NCBI RefSeq assembly: GCF_000003815.2
Contig: NC_049996.1
Span: 7,175,347-7,239,346 of the forward strand
Origin: Branchiostoma floridae
Lineage: Eukaryota; Chordata; Leptocardii; Amphioxiformes; Branchiostomatidae
DNA length: 64,000 nucleotides
Reading direction: 5' to 3'
Positions within the stretch are counted from its first letter, which is position 1. Every line of letters starts with the position of its first letter. Positions 55,301 through 64,000 of the stretch are shown here, one piece after another. Under the pieces are notes generated by a model, which saw nothing but the letters and a program-made list of their open reading frames with translations, was not told where the DNA came from and ran no database searches. Made by a program: the position numbers and the translations under genes.

Positions 55301-56186
55301 CATCAACGTTCCCTCCAGCGTCTACGCCAAGTACTACTTCGACCTGCGGTCTCTCGCTGATGCCAACGAGCTCATCTTCCCTGTGGAACAACTCAGCAAG
55401 GAGAGGGCACAGAGATTAGAGGTGGGAGGAATTAATGGTTGCTCTTCTGTTCCTCTGGTCACCTGTCCAAGTTCAATTAGCTGAAGACTCTTACATGATG
55501 GGGGGTAGGGATATTCTTGGTATGGACGGGGTGGTCACTGGGTTTTGTGTTGAATTTGTGTTTGGAAGAAAGAGTAGGGCAGAGCGCTACTCCCTGTCCG
55601 CCACCCTACCGTTAGATGGTGGTGTCTTCTGCTATTCAAATCGGTGCTCCTCTCCTTTTCAAATTTTATACAAAAGAAAAAAAAAATGTCCACACTATGC
55701 ATGATGTACAAAATGAATGATAAACTGGTGGATGTACCAACTACTAAGTATCTAATACCAGCTCCAAAGGAACAAGAAATACTCATTCTTTCAAGTTTCA
55801 GAGTATCAAAATTGTAAACAACTAATACAACAATGGTTTGATTATTTTGCTGACACTTCACTGTCAAGAATGTGCTGTTTACACATATTACTAAGTGTAG
55901 TTACTACATATTACATTTATATACTGAATCCTATACATAGTTATGTGTACAAGTTATATGGTCAAAATTTACATTTTCGTATGCACAAAAGTGCATCAAA
56001 AGACAATGCTCCCAGTGCATTCTTTCAGCCCTGTAGATGAAGAAATAAATGAAAATTTGCTTTGATTTTCAGGCTACCTCCAGAGCATGTGAAGAGAAGA
56101 TGAAGGAGGGAAACAAACCAGAACTGAAGCGGACCGTCAGCGCTGAAAACATGTCCCCCCGACTCAGCAGGGTAGTGCTCTCATAG
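37385..56186 (+). CDS. CCNY: Cyclin Y
   Basis: Ten coding exons: 37385-37535, 48553-48636, 49953-50008, 50447-50553, 51263-51298, 51440-51500, 52114-52233, 53947-54113, 55259-55421, 56073-56186 (TAG). All are GT-AG and phase-consistent, 1059 nt in total, 352 aa (human CCNY is 341). The N terminus MGNANACC has the Gly2 myristoylation site and nearby Cys for membrane anchoring, and LQHISDRE matches human CCNY. Exon 4 gives [20 protein letters not shown] (the 14-3-3/CDK14 Ser100 context). The cyclin fold spans exons 5-9, with [53 protein letters not shown] and [20 protein letters not shown] nearly identical to human. The C terminus [15 protein letters not shown] keeps the second 14-3-3 serine. 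CCNY recruits CDK14/CDK16 to the plasma membrane, for example to phosphorylate LRP6 in Wnt signalling. Exon 3 is the least conserved. The exon 1 donor GTACCC is weak. Confidence 0.95.
38345..38470. repeat. Short direct duplication in CCNY intron 1
   Basis: Two variants of CTGGGCCGYGMTAAYRTTCGAT followed by GGACMGGGTGATAA occur about 65 bp apart. Origin unknown. Confidence 0.4.
41713..42142. mobile_element. hAT MITE with perfect 8-bp target duplication
   Basis: The ends TAGGGGTGGGTACCGGTAC and GATACCCATCCCTA (inverted) are flanked by ACCAGGGA at 41705-41712 and 42143-42150. Eight-base duplications and TAGGG-type ends define hAT elements. At 430 bp it is non-coding. A related end lies at 63305-63460. 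Confidence 0.85.
43265..43586. mobile_element. hAT-like MITE, CAGGGCTCGAAAT family, word GTGCAGGTA
   Basis: The ends AGGGCTCGAAATAC and GTATTTCGAGCCCT are inverted, and ACTTG flanks both sides. It shares AATTGGAGCTGTGCA with the 19425-19771 copy, but the repeated internal word is GTGCAGGTA instead of GTGCACCCA. It lies in CCNY intron 1. Confidence 0.72.
44160..44385. repeat. Inverted pair of CTGAGGA...GAAA sequences (hammerhead-core-like)
   Basis: Plus-strand CTGAGGA (44321), a GTGAC/GTCAC hairpin, GAAAC (44346-44350) and then GTC (44370-44372) occur in the order of a hammerhead ribozyme core. A minus-strand partner at 44198-44165 reads CTGAGGAAGGTCACCGAAA. Both continue into ATTTGTT. Penelope-type and retrozyme elements carry such motifs. 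Stem I is not convincing, so activity is unproven. Confidence 0.45.
45120..45350. mobile_element. MITE with CATACCAGGATTTGC arms
   Basis: TTCATACCAGGATTTGCC and its inverted partner GCAAATCCTGGTATGATT lie about 210 bp apart. The target duplication is unclear and there is no coding frame. Confidence 0.65.
45459..45572. mobile_element. Small foldback element
   Basis: The arms TAGCCTGGTGTCCAGCTGTA and TATGGCTGGACACCATGCCA are inverted, with GAAGACAGAAG-type inner pairing. No gene. Confidence 0.65.
45617..45755. mobile_element. MITE, TAATCTCCAAGCAGATCC family
   Basis: The inverted ends TAATCTCCAAGCAGATCC and GGATCTGCTTTGAGATTA bound 139 bp. A partial relative with AATCTCCAAGCAGATCCTA lies at 36254-36350, next to the MITE at 36359. 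Confidence 0.72.
46145..46345. mobile_element. MITE with internal CGTA-word repeats
   Basis: GGGGGGTCTGCATG and its inverted partner CATGCAGACCCTC bound about 200 bp in which variants of CCGTAATTCGTAGGC recur. Flanking duplications are not clear. Confidence 0.6.
47777..48413 (+). mobile_element. TIR element (TAACGTTAGTTCACC ends) containing a LINE 3' fragment
   Basis: The ends TAACGTTAGTTCACCTTTAT and ATAAAGGTGAACTAACGTTA are perfect inverted repeats. Between them, 47820-48160 encodes a reverse-transcriptase C terminus ([31 protein letters not shown]) that ends in an A/T tail TGAAATAAAGAAATAATAAT. A hairpin (48268-48342) follows. A LINE copy therefore seems to have landed inside, or been captured by, a DNA transposon. 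Confidence 0.72.
49130..49460. mobile_element. hAT-like MITE, CAGGGTTCTAG ends, word TAGCGTAGTGG
   Basis: CAGGGTTCTAGCCAG and its inverted partner TGCTAGAACCCTG bound 331 bp. TAGCGTAGTGG recurs near both ends, once inverted. Flanks AATATGAC and AATGACTG are only partly alike. It lies in CCNY intron 2. Confidence 0.68.
50156..50352 (+). mobile_element. 165-bp retroposon with 16-bp direct repeats
   Basis: CTTGAGCATGATTGGT occurs perfectly at 50156-50171 and 50337-50352. The insert ends with TAGCCGTGTGG (A-box-like) and GGCTCGAATCCC (B-box-like), as in tRNA-derived SINEs. The long target duplication points to LINE-type integration. It lies in CCNY intron 3. Confidence 0.72.
50609..50941. mobile_element. 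hAT MITE, CAGGGCTCTAG ends, word GACGGA
   Basis: The ends CAGGGCTCTAGCCAGC and GCTGGCTAGAGCCCTG are inverted, with a perfect 8-bp duplication CCCCTGCT at 50601-50608 and 50942-50949. GACGGA words repeat inside. It lies in CCNY intron 4. Confidence 0.85.
51676..51860 (+). repeat. tRNA-derived SINE in CCNY intron 6
   Basis: TGGCGCAACGGCTAGAG is a clear A box and GTCCTGAGTTCTAAACTC a B box at tRNA spacing. A non-tRNA body follows. It is not a functional tRNA, because no acceptor stem pairs. Confidence 0.7.
52860..52985 (-). repeat. tRNA-derived SINE head with duplicated A-box segment
   Basis: On the minus strand, AAGTGGCCGAATCGGCAGAG is an A box and CCCGGGTTCGAATCTG a B box. GCCGAATCGGCAGAGT is duplicated in tandem, which lengthens the head beyond tRNA size. 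It lies in CCNY intron 7. Confidence 0.65.
54288..54612. repeat. Dispersed repeat, copy B
   Basis: It matches 12316-12600 over most of its length in the same orientation (GAGAAATTCCCTTTTAG, CTCAAAAGTTAGATTGGTG, ATTGACTGATTGTAGTTTG). It lies in CCNY intron 8. Confidence 0.7.
55683..55815 (+). mobile_element. LINE fragment related to 10383-10935
   Basis: TGCATGATGTACAAAATGAA, then AAACTGGTGGATGTACC and AAGTATCTAATACCAGCTC parallel the 10520-10580 segment. It is a short degraded piece in CCNY intron 9. Confidence 0.65.
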
Positions 56187-57755
56187 CTCCGTGTCAAACT
56201 GCTGTATTTAAGACTTTTAGCGATAAAGAAGTCATAGTCTTCTTGTTTAGGGTGCGGTCACATAGGTCATGCGATCGTTGTACAATTTTGATGCTGTGGG
56301 ATTTTCAAGCAGGCCGTGAGAGAAACAACCACCGACATGGATCCAAAACAGCATTTTGTGTACCAAGACAATTGAACTTTGCAGGAGACGTACATTTTTG
56401 TCCTGCAAAATGCCCGAAGTTAGCGATTACACGACGATCACATGACCTATGTGACGATGCCCTAATGGAAGAATATGTGACAGTTTTAACTTTTCTTACT
56501 GTGGACAGCACATTGTAAGTAATAAGTATTGTCCTGTAAATGGAAAAACTTAGTCTTAGAGTCAAAAGGAAGTCTTAGAGTTAAGGAAGACTCCTAGAAG
56601 AAGTTGTCCTTCATGTCTTGGAAGGAAATAAGCTGCAATGCAGAATCTAGTAGGATCCGTAAGGCTATATTTTTGTTCTCATCACCCGACACATTACCTT
56701 TCCATGTAACGATGCCATATTTAAGACTTCACAAGATTTGTTTTAAGAAATAATGGTCCAGTTTTGAGAAGCGTATCAGGGGCCAGATCATGATCATCGT
56801 CTTATACATCATAGGTTAAGATGGACATCTTGGGACAATCTTGTATGTTTCATACAAAACTTGGTTGCCCATTGACAGAATAGGTTTTCATAGGACATTA
56901 TTTGTTTCTGACGAAGCCTTTGGCAAACCCTATGGCAAAAAACATTGTATGATGAATATGACCATGGTTTAGGTGGAAAAATTACAGCAGGACCATAAAA
57001 ATGAAAGATCAGCACAGCAAAGAGAAAACCAAAGATCACATTTTACTGTGGTATTAATAGGAGAACTGCATGCAAATGCATAACAGTCATTCAGTAAGTT
57101 ATATTTTTCATTGGAAAAAGGTTCCATGCTTGATCATGGTAAGAATTATCATCACAAAATTTACCAGAATGAAAATTGATTGATCAAAGTTGCTGAAAAT
57201 GAATAGGCCTGTGTAGAAAATGTTACACTGTCAAGAAATCACTTAAAAAGAAACAACTCTGAACTTAATTTAGTAAAATTGCATGTCATTCAAAGCAATA
57301 TTGGATATTGGAATATTGGAATTATATTGGAATACCATACTTGCGTTAGAATGGCCTACCATTACAATATAGCTCTTTCAACGAAGAAATGAAACAAGAA
57401 ACAGATTGCACCAGCCACTACTTTATTAGTACATGTACAAACAAACATCATGAATAAAATGTCTTAATCAAATACAGTATGTGCAAGCCTATGTAATGTA
57501 CAAATGTATAGCTGTTTCATAGTGAAAGGCAATGAAATTTAATTGTTTCTTTGCTTTGCTTTCTTTTTTAAATTGTTCTTCTCTGGTAGTTTCTGGACAA
57601 GCTTATTTTGCTTTTTCCTATATACAGAAACTGTATTGTTTTTGTCCAAGCCATCTTTTATGTAGATCATTTGTCTTGAGCTCTTGTCATCTCGGCTGCC
57701 CTACTCTTCATCAGATCTACCATAATGGGATGATGATTTTGTAAACTGAAACTAA
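56187..57755. other. CCNY 3' flank and probable 3' UTR
   Basis: After the stop, a MITE (56250-56462) is followed by AT-rich single-copy-looking DNA. AATAAA at 57453-57458 is a possible poly(A) signal. No gene is seen. Confidence 0.4.
56250..56462. mobile_element. MITE in the CCNY 3' flank
   Basis: The ends GGGTGCGGTCACATAGGTCA and TGACCTATGTGACGATGCCC are long inverted repeats over 213 bp. The flanks (TTTA / TAAT) do not give a clear duplication. Confidence 0.75.
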
Positions 57756-58109
57756 GGCCACACCAATTTAATTTCTTGGTTCACGGATTCGCTCGCTCCT
57801 ATTTTTTGGAAAATAAAATAAAAATAAAAAGTACCAAATTTTCACCATTAATGAAACCATTCACCAGCTTTCTGGTGTAGCAAATTGGCCTTTATATTAT
57901 AAGCTCCTTAAAGTGTGGGTACAGGTGCTGTTACTGTACAATAATAGTGTTTTTGTACTTTTTTCAAGCTGAAAACTTTTTTTCTTTATGTTTTGGATTA
58001 GCCGTTACCTTTACCCCAACCATTTTACAATTTTTATTTTTATTTCGCCCTCTCGCTCCATATCTTTTATGAAAAAATCCGTGAACCAAGAAATTAATTT
58101 GGTGTGGCC
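57756..58109. mobile_element. MITE, GGCCACACCAAT family (copy 2, 3' of cyclin Y)
   Basis: It has the same 20-bp ends as 36359-36720 and TAA on both sides (57753-57755 and 58110-58112). The interior is the reverse complement of copy 1, so the two copies are inverted relative to each other around the CCNY gene. Confidence 0.82.
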
Positions 58110-58112
58110 TAA

Positions 58113-59447
58113 AAGGACTTTGTGATTTGAAGGTATAAAATCCTAATTTTCTTACCTTTCATTTCAAGATAAATCTGTGAGTAGAATGAATTGCTTGAAT
58201 CATAAAAAAATATGTTGAAAATATACTGTTCGGTCCAAATTACTTGAAGGGTAATTGTTATACTTTTAGTAACTTTTCATATAGAGTACGTTAACTTGCT
58301 GTTATCAATGCAAAAGTACACCATGCATATGAAGCCAACTGTGGAATAGGTAAGCTTCATATTTAGATTATCTGATTGTTAGTAACAAAATTGTGACAAA
58401 TTTATTGTAGGGAAAAGATTATCAGACTCTGCTATTGATTATAGGCAGCTTTGATGTATTATGCTATTTCTTCAATTCTAGGAATTCTAAGAACGTGTAC
58501 AACTGACTCTTCAAATACGGGCATATGGAAGTTTAGATAAGGTCAGTTGGTGTAAAGATCATGTCATAGTTCATAGGTCATGCATGGACCAATGAGAAAG
58601 TGTAGAGTCTGGCTGACTGCTTTTTCGTTCCTTTTGCATATAAATATGTGTTTGGAACTCTATGTTTGAATTTGATGCTTTTAGGCAAGTTACGGTACAT
58701 GATTTGGTGCCCAGCCATTACAGTATTCACAGTAGAATGCGCACAGCAATATTTATCAGTTATACAGCAGTTCTCCTTTGACATTGAATTAGAGAAATAT
58801 ACTGTCTTGATTTTCAGCAAGAAGCACCAAGAAAGTGTTGTAGAACCTGAAAATATAATTTTAAGATTTAGTTTCTACCATATATTTGACCAATATGGTA
58901 CATGAAAAAAGGCTAGTTTGATCTATACAGGCAGCATGTACTGTAGTACAATACAATTGATTGTCATGATGATTTGTATACTTGCTTAGTGTCAACATTG
59001 AAAACTTGTTTGAAAATATCATCTGCATAATCTTTCATCACACATTTGTGAATATCTTTCATATGACAATGCTATTTTTGGTTATCGTAAACCTGCTGAA
59101 AGCTTACCTCTATAGTGTACAATGTATTTATTATGAACAATATTGCCTTTCGAGTTTTGTCCCATTGCATGTCCGTTTTGCTTCAAATGCAAAATTTCTT
59201 GGTTTTCAAAAGCGTAAGAGATTAATATTGGATAAGATATGAGATAGAGTAGTTCCTTTGAACCATTAGAATCTGCATTTGTGGAGAATTAGTGAATTGT
59301 TATTCAGTCATGATACGATGATTGTTTTTAATGTTAGAATTTTGTTGATATTTGTTAATCTTGTATGAAACTGTGAATGTATAAATATGTGTAAATTGTG
59401 TACATTGTCTCATGGAACATAAGAATGCCTACTGTGTACAGAAACGA
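58113..59447. other. Intergenic, AT-rich, nothing recognised
   Basis: No exon, repeat or RNA gene could be supported. The short open frames lack family resemblance. Confidence 0.35.
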
Positions 59448-59581
59448 GGGAAAGCTCAAAACTTAGCCATCCTTTCCAAACACCATCGTTTTGTTCTCTC
59501 TTCTGGTTTGTGAGAGAAGGCAACTGATTTCAGATTATTAGTCAAAATTGATTCACAATTATGAAGTTTTGAGCTTTTCCC
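59448..59581. repeat. Small foldback element
   Basis: GGGAAAGCTCAAAACTT and AAGTTTTGAGCTTTTCCC are inverted across 134 bp. Confidence 0.6.
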
Positions 59582-59824
59582 AATCTTACAGAGAAAATGT
59601 GTACTTCTAGTACTGTGCATGTAGAATTTGCAATGATCCCTCTGAGGATGGATTGACAATAGTTTGTCTACTTGTGCCTTGCGAGGTAGTATGGCATGCA
59701 GCAATGTACCCTGGGAAATTTTGTAGTGGTATGATCGCTTGAGGCTTGTTTGGTCAGATACTGGCTAGAATTAGGTGCTACATGATATTATACTCTGTGA
59801 GATCTAAATACACATACAGTTTAA

Positions 59825-60270
59825 GGCTATGCCAGTTCATTTTCTTCGTTCTCGGACATAAGGTTAAAACGAAAACAAGATTGTGTGCACCAAGATAGTC
59901 TAAGAGACTCTATTTAATGTGTTAATCTTTACCAATGGGAAATATATAGTTTTTTCTTCTTCTCCAAAGAACAAAATGTCAGTGACCTGGACTATACAGC
60001 TGTCACCATGGTAACTGGTAAAGTAACAAACATCCTGTGGTGCTTGATTACATAATGTAGCAAGTGGCAGGACAGAGCTGGAGGGGCTGGTCACCATATA
60101 TACAAATGTGCTTAAGAATAAACAGAGCAGTAGTTTGTTAGGCAAGGCCATGTAAAGGGTAAACATCATGTATTTGCTTGCAAATGTTACCTTTCTAGTT
60201 TCATGATGATATTCCGGTTGGCAGTTTAACTTGTTTTATCTGAGAACCAAGAAGTTGAATTGGCATGGCC
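59825..60270. mobile_element. MITE related to the GGCCACACC family
   Basis: The ends GGCTATGCCAGTTCATTTTC and GAATTGGCATGGCC (inverted) are flanked by TTAA at 59821-59824 and 60271-60274. The AACCAAGAAGTTGAATTGG phrase parallels the TAA-flanked copies at 36359 and 57756. Confidence 0.65.
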
Positions 60271-60420
60271 TTAACATGACATGATGGGGAGGGGGGTAAA
60301 CTTGCAGAATGCTGCAGTATAGAGAGGCAACATATAGGAAGTACCTGTGATATATGTACATCATTGTGAAGTGCTGGAATACACATCACTTCTATGGACT
60401 TTGTGGAAATGTGTCATTTC

Positions 60421-60520
60421 NNNNNNNNNNNNNNNNNNNNNNNNNNNNNNNNNNNNNNNNNNNNNNNNNNNNNNNNNNNNNNNNNNNNNNNNNNNNNNNN
60501 NNNNNNNNNNNNNNNNNNNN
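60421..60520. other. Assembly gap (100 N)
   Basis: A run of exactly 100 N, of unknown true length. Confidence 0.99.
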
Positions 60521-60718
60521 GTTCAGGGCGGATCGACTCTATATACCGTAGCATGTCCAGAACATGATATATCGAAACCAGAAGTTCCACTGCAGTACCT
60601 TAGGAAGCTGCTAGCTTCTCGAGTTGTGCTGTCATCAAATAGATATACACAGACCGCACCTAAAGCATAGCATTGGCGAAAGTCAATATGTGTTATATAT
60701 GAGAAGGAACCATTCATT

Positions 60719-62017
60719 TTTACCTTTGCCAGAATGGCTAAGGTTATGTTTTGGGCTTGTGAGTCTGTGTGTCTGTCTGTCTGTCTGTTAACAGCATAAC
60801 TCAAGAAGTCTTGGATGGATCCCGATAATATTTGGTAGGTGGGTAGGGGTCGGGAAAACGAAGGTCAAGTTCGATAATGGGCCCCCTAGCAGCTTGCTAA
60901 GGTACTGCAGCAGAACCTCAATTTTTGATATCTCCTGTTCTGGACATGCTGTGTTCATGATTTTTGAGTGGTAGATAGCCCTCGAGGCAGAGAGTAAGTG
61001 CTGTGAGTTTGGGCCCCCTAGCGGCTTTTTTGGAACTGCAGGCACCGGTTTCCTTTCAAACTTTGGACGAGAATAACTCTACAACGTGTTGACGGATCGT
61101 CATGATTTTTGGTATGTAGATAGAATGAGTGATGACGTACATAATGGTATACTAGTTATGCAAATCAACAGATAATTTGCATAATTAATGAGGAAAATTT
61201 ATAAATCCACTGCATTCCATGATAGGACTTTCAAACTTGTCACATATATAGCTGGGAAGGAGAGAAATGTCGATAGATGTCAATTATGCAAATGATGGCC
61301 TCATTTGCATAATTAATGAGAAAATATGAACATGTTGACGGATCATCATGTTTTTTGGTATGTAGGTAGCGTAAGTAAAGACCTGCTTAATAAGATACAA
61401 ATTATGCAAATCAACAGCTAATTTGCATAATCAATGAGGATATTTTATAAATTCACTACATTCCATGATAGGACTTTAAAACTTGTCACATATGTAGCTG
61501 AGAAAGAGAGAAATGTCAATACATTTTTATCATGCACATGATGATCTCATTTGCATAATTAATGAGAAAATATGAACGTGTTGACGGATCGTCATGATTT
61601 TTGGCATGTAGATAGCCTAAGTGAAGACTTATATAATGTGATACTTATTATGCAAATTAACAGCTAATTTGCATAATTGATGAGGAAAAGTTCATAAATC
61701 CACTGTATTCCATTATAGTACTTTCATCAAAGTTTTCACATATGTAACTGAGAAAGAGGGAAGAGAGTAAGAGGTGTATTTAAAGACTTTGAAAGAGAAT
61801 AAGTCAAGAATGGATTAAAGGATCATCATGATTTTGGTATGCAATTCGATATCAATTAATTGTAACTTGGGATCTAATTTGCATAATCAATGCCAAAATT
61901 TTATAAACCAACTCCAAGCATATAATTAGAAAATATATGAAATGAGTAACGCATTTGTCTACAGACATCATTCTACATAACAAACCTGGTTTATTTGGCA
62001 AAGGTATGTGTTCGTGG
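60719..62017. mobile_element. Non-autonomous element carrying an internal tandem array
   Basis: It begins near TTTTTACCTTTGCCAGAATG and ends near GGCAAAGGTATGTGTTCG, which are partial inverted ends. The left part (CTCAAGAAGTCTTGGATGGA, GATAATGGGCCCCCTAGCAG) has a relative at 41075-41180. The body is the 246-bp array at 61060-61800. The class is uncertain; this kind of phrase is widespread in marine invertebrate genomes. Confidence 0.55.
61060..61930. repeat. 246-bp tandem array rich in POU-octamer motifs
   Basis: GTTGACGGATCRTCATG starts at 61088, 61334 and 61580, giving a period of 246 bp, with a partial fourth unit after 61800. Each unit carries several ATGCAAAT or ATTTGCAT octamers, often arranged as ATGCAAAT...ATTTGCATAATTAATGAG. 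Confidence 0.85.
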
Positions 62018-62339
62018 AACTCTAGTATATAGCTTCTTTTGTTGCCTCCATGTAGGAGGTATTGTTTTATGATACCTTTGTTGCCTAAGTATTGCCACAG
62101 TGCATGTATACACTTAAGGAAATGATTATGAATGCCATGTCTGTTGTAGACATCTAACAGTTTTCATTGACAGTGCAGCGTAACGTCTAGTTTATACATT
62201 GTTGGAACAAAGTTACAGAGGGAAAATGTAAAGTGTTTTAAAGGCCCAAATCTGTGCAAACCTACAAAAACAGTGGTAAATACTGTGCCTTCTTTGTGCT
62301 AAAAACATATTTAACAACACAAGGATCATATTTCCCCTT
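62018..62339. other. 3' flank of the F5/8C region, nothing recognised
   Basis: The minus-strand frame runs on through here to a stop at 62262, but the last 25 or so residues have no domain resemblance. They may be a genuine tail or read-through into an intron. Confidence 0.35.
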
Positions 62340-63300
62340 GTCTGATTCCGAGATGTCTGAGATCGCGTATAGTTTCAGTTCTCTGAGCCATGGCTGAAAC
62401 CCCGAGTCGGTCCGAGTGACCACGAACCTCCAGTACCGAGCTGTCCCCTGGAACCCACCGAACTCCTGCCGCTGGTCCGTCCCAACCTGTACGGTAGTGA
62501 TGTTCACGACCTCCTGCCAGTTGTACGGACTCTCAACCGGTGCCTTTAGCAACTTCAATGCTGCGATGTCGTGGATGGTGTCGCCGTAGTTGTTGAGTGC
62601 GGTGCGGGTGAGAGTTTGTGGCGTTTTGAGATCTAGCACGATGTACCAGTTGACGCCATGGGGGTTCCAGTTGTTGCTGACATGGGGGTTCCAGTGGGTT
62701 GTATTGTCCTCATCCAAGATTTTAGCGGCATCGTGTATCACTCCGTTGTGGACCCACGGCGTACCGGTAGAATCTACAACCCATGACGGAGACCCTGTCA
62801 GCCACATACCCGGGGAAGTGGGTACGGATCCGGAATTAGGGGTAAAATCTGAGTTCGCGTATAGTTTCAGTTCTCTGAGCCATGGCTGAAAGCCCGAGTC
62901 GGTCCGAGTTACAACGAGCCTCCAGTACCGAGCTGTCCCCTGGAACCCGCCGAACTCCTGCCGCTGGTCCGTCCCAACCTGTACGGTAGTAACGGTCAGG
63001 ACATCCTCAAAGTTGTACGGATCCCCAATCGGTGCCCTTTGCAACTTGAATGCTGCGATGTCGTGGATGGTGTCGCCGAAGTTGTTGAGTACGATGCGGG
63101 TCAAAGTTTGAGGCGTTTTGAGGTCCAGCACGATGTACCAGTTGTCTGTGTCGGTTAGGGGGTTCCAGTGGGTTACGTTGTCCCCATCCAAAGCTTTTGC
63201 GGCATTATGTATCACTCCTAGGTGGACCGACGGTTTACCGGTGGACCCCACAACCCAAGACGGATCCCCTACCAGCCACATACCTAGGAAGGTGGGTACG
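62262..63300 (-). CDS. Protein with two tandem F5/8C (discoidin-like) domains, 5' incomplete
   Basis: A minus-strand frame encodes two homologous units, about 63300-62860 and 62850-62360. Each opens with GMWL-G-PSWVV, continues with HWNP...NWYIVLDLKTPQTLT, then VQVGTDQRQEFGGFQGTARY and RTDSGFQPWLRELKLY, the strand order and aromatic/Arg signature of the galactose-binding F5/8C fold. Such domains usually bind glycans or membranes outside the cell. The units lack the disulfide cysteines of coagulation-factor domains, as in Dictyostelium discoidin. They are 492 bp (164 codons) apart and similar at DNA level. The first codons of the longest frame (MYRYTVPVPIP, to 63338) are translated from a transposon end at 63305, so the true 5' exon is not known. 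No signal peptide is seen. It could be a fragment of a larger gene or a decayed copy. Confidence 0.7.
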
Positions 63301-63304
63301 GAAT

Positions 63305-63460
63305 TAGGGATGGGTACAGGTACGGTGTACCGGTACAACCGGACCTGATAAAAATCAGTGAACCGGATTTTTGACCGATTGGAAAATGAACATATTATAC
63401 CGGCAGACGTTCATGTGTTTTGAACCTACCAGTCCGAGAAAATAAGTAGAGGAGAGTTGG
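63305..63460. mobile_element. hAT-like end related to 41713-42142
   Basis: TAGGGATGGGTACAGGTACG opens the copy. CCTGATAAAAATCAGTG, GGAAAATGAACA and GGAGAGTTGGTA follow in the order seen, reverse-complemented, at 42140-41970. The homology fades after about 63461 and the other end is not found. Confidence 0.65.
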
Positions 63461-64000
63461 TAGTCATTGAGCTGGTCTCAATCATGATGTTTTGATATAA
63501 GGAGACGAGATGTTACAATTTCAATGTGACCCGTAATACTGATGTGGTCTTTGGGTCACAAATGGAAGAGACCCACATGTGTTATTATGTCGTAAACAGT
63601 AATGCTAGGGTCACATTTCCAAACCGGGGCCCGGCCGGGCTGCTTGTGGAAACGAAAAAAAAATGTATACCTAGAAATAAACACAAATCATGCTCACGAC
63701 TCACCTTTTTACGTTTTTGGTGTATTTCACAGTGTCTTTTGTATAATATTTTTTCTTCCCCGAAAGCTACCAGGTTGAGCCATAATTTAAAAATGTGACT
63801 TAAGCATAAGTAAAAAAACAACAACAGTGTAATCAATGTTACGTCTTGGAGGTAAACGGAAGGATTCTGGCATCATCCGTGTCTCGTGGCACATTTCTGA
63901 GATTGATTATTTTTATTTTTTAACGGTGTTTGGTGATATTCCAAACAGATGCAACAATAAAGTATGTGGGAATAAGAATGGCTTAACGAACACCGCGTGT
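63461..64000. other. Window end, nothing recognised
   Basis: No exon or repeat could be supported. A continuation of the F5/8C gene upstream (minus strand) was looked for and not seen. Confidence 0.35.

Noticed and set aside
62262-63338. Accepting the most upstream Met as the F5/8C protein start
   Set aside because: The first dozen codons come from a hAT-like terminal sequence shared with 41713-42142, so this Met is not a credible native start.

Overview
The window reads as animal nuclear DNA. Genes are split by many GT-AG introns, intergenic and intron DNA is full of short transposon relics, and three runs of N mark assembly gaps. The gene content (globin, profilin, USP37 and cyclin Y orthologues and an F5/8C-type protein), the intron density and the MITE-rich background fit an invertebrate deuterostome, most likely a lancelet (Branchiostoma). 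The organism is an inference from content, not from a database match.

Layout. (1) 1-5043: gene-poor DNA with MITEs and a CA-rich minisatellite. (2) 5044-8362, plus strand: the last two coding exons of a globin with the classical B12.2 and G7.0 intron positions. Its middle exon is preceded by an array of partial copies of itself. (3) 8363-11519: LINE 3' end, gap and MITEs. (4) 11750-13054, minus strand: a two-exon profilin-like gene bracketed by MITEs, one of which sits in the stop codon. (5) 13055-15932: intergenic DNA with a CpG-rich stretch carrying a perfect TCTCGCGAGA element, the likely USP37 promoter. (6) 15933-34526, plus strand: a complete USP37-type deubiquitinase of 22 coding exons and 1344 codons. 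One intron holds a mariner relic and another a 5 kb inverted-repeat element. (7) 37385-56186, plus strand: a complete cyclin Y gene of 10 coding exons and 352 codons. Its 11 kb first intron is packed with MITEs. (8) 56187-62030: MITEs and an octamer-rich 246-bp tandem array. (9) 62340-63300, minus strand: two tandem F5/8C (discoidin-like) units, with a hAT-like end abutting the upstream unit.

Function. USP37 and cyclin Y lie head to tail with about 2.9 kb between stop and start. In vertebrates USP37 is a cell-cycle deubiquitinase destroyed through APC/C-CDH1, and the KEN degron and three ubiquitin-interacting motifs are visible here. Cyclin Y is a membrane-anchored partner of CDK14/16, and the N-myristoylation glycine and both 14-3-3 serine contexts are visible. 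No sequence evidence ties the two genes together beyond adjacency. The globin has its proximal histidine but, by hand alignment, leucine at both the distal E7 and the CD1 positions.

No wholly new multi-gene system was found. The most unusual structures are the globin partial-exon array, the 5 kb intronic element whose ends are arrays of the palindrome GCGAAATTTCGC, and a set of CAGGG-ended MITEs that each repeat their own internal word. All splice sites and alignments were assigned by eye.
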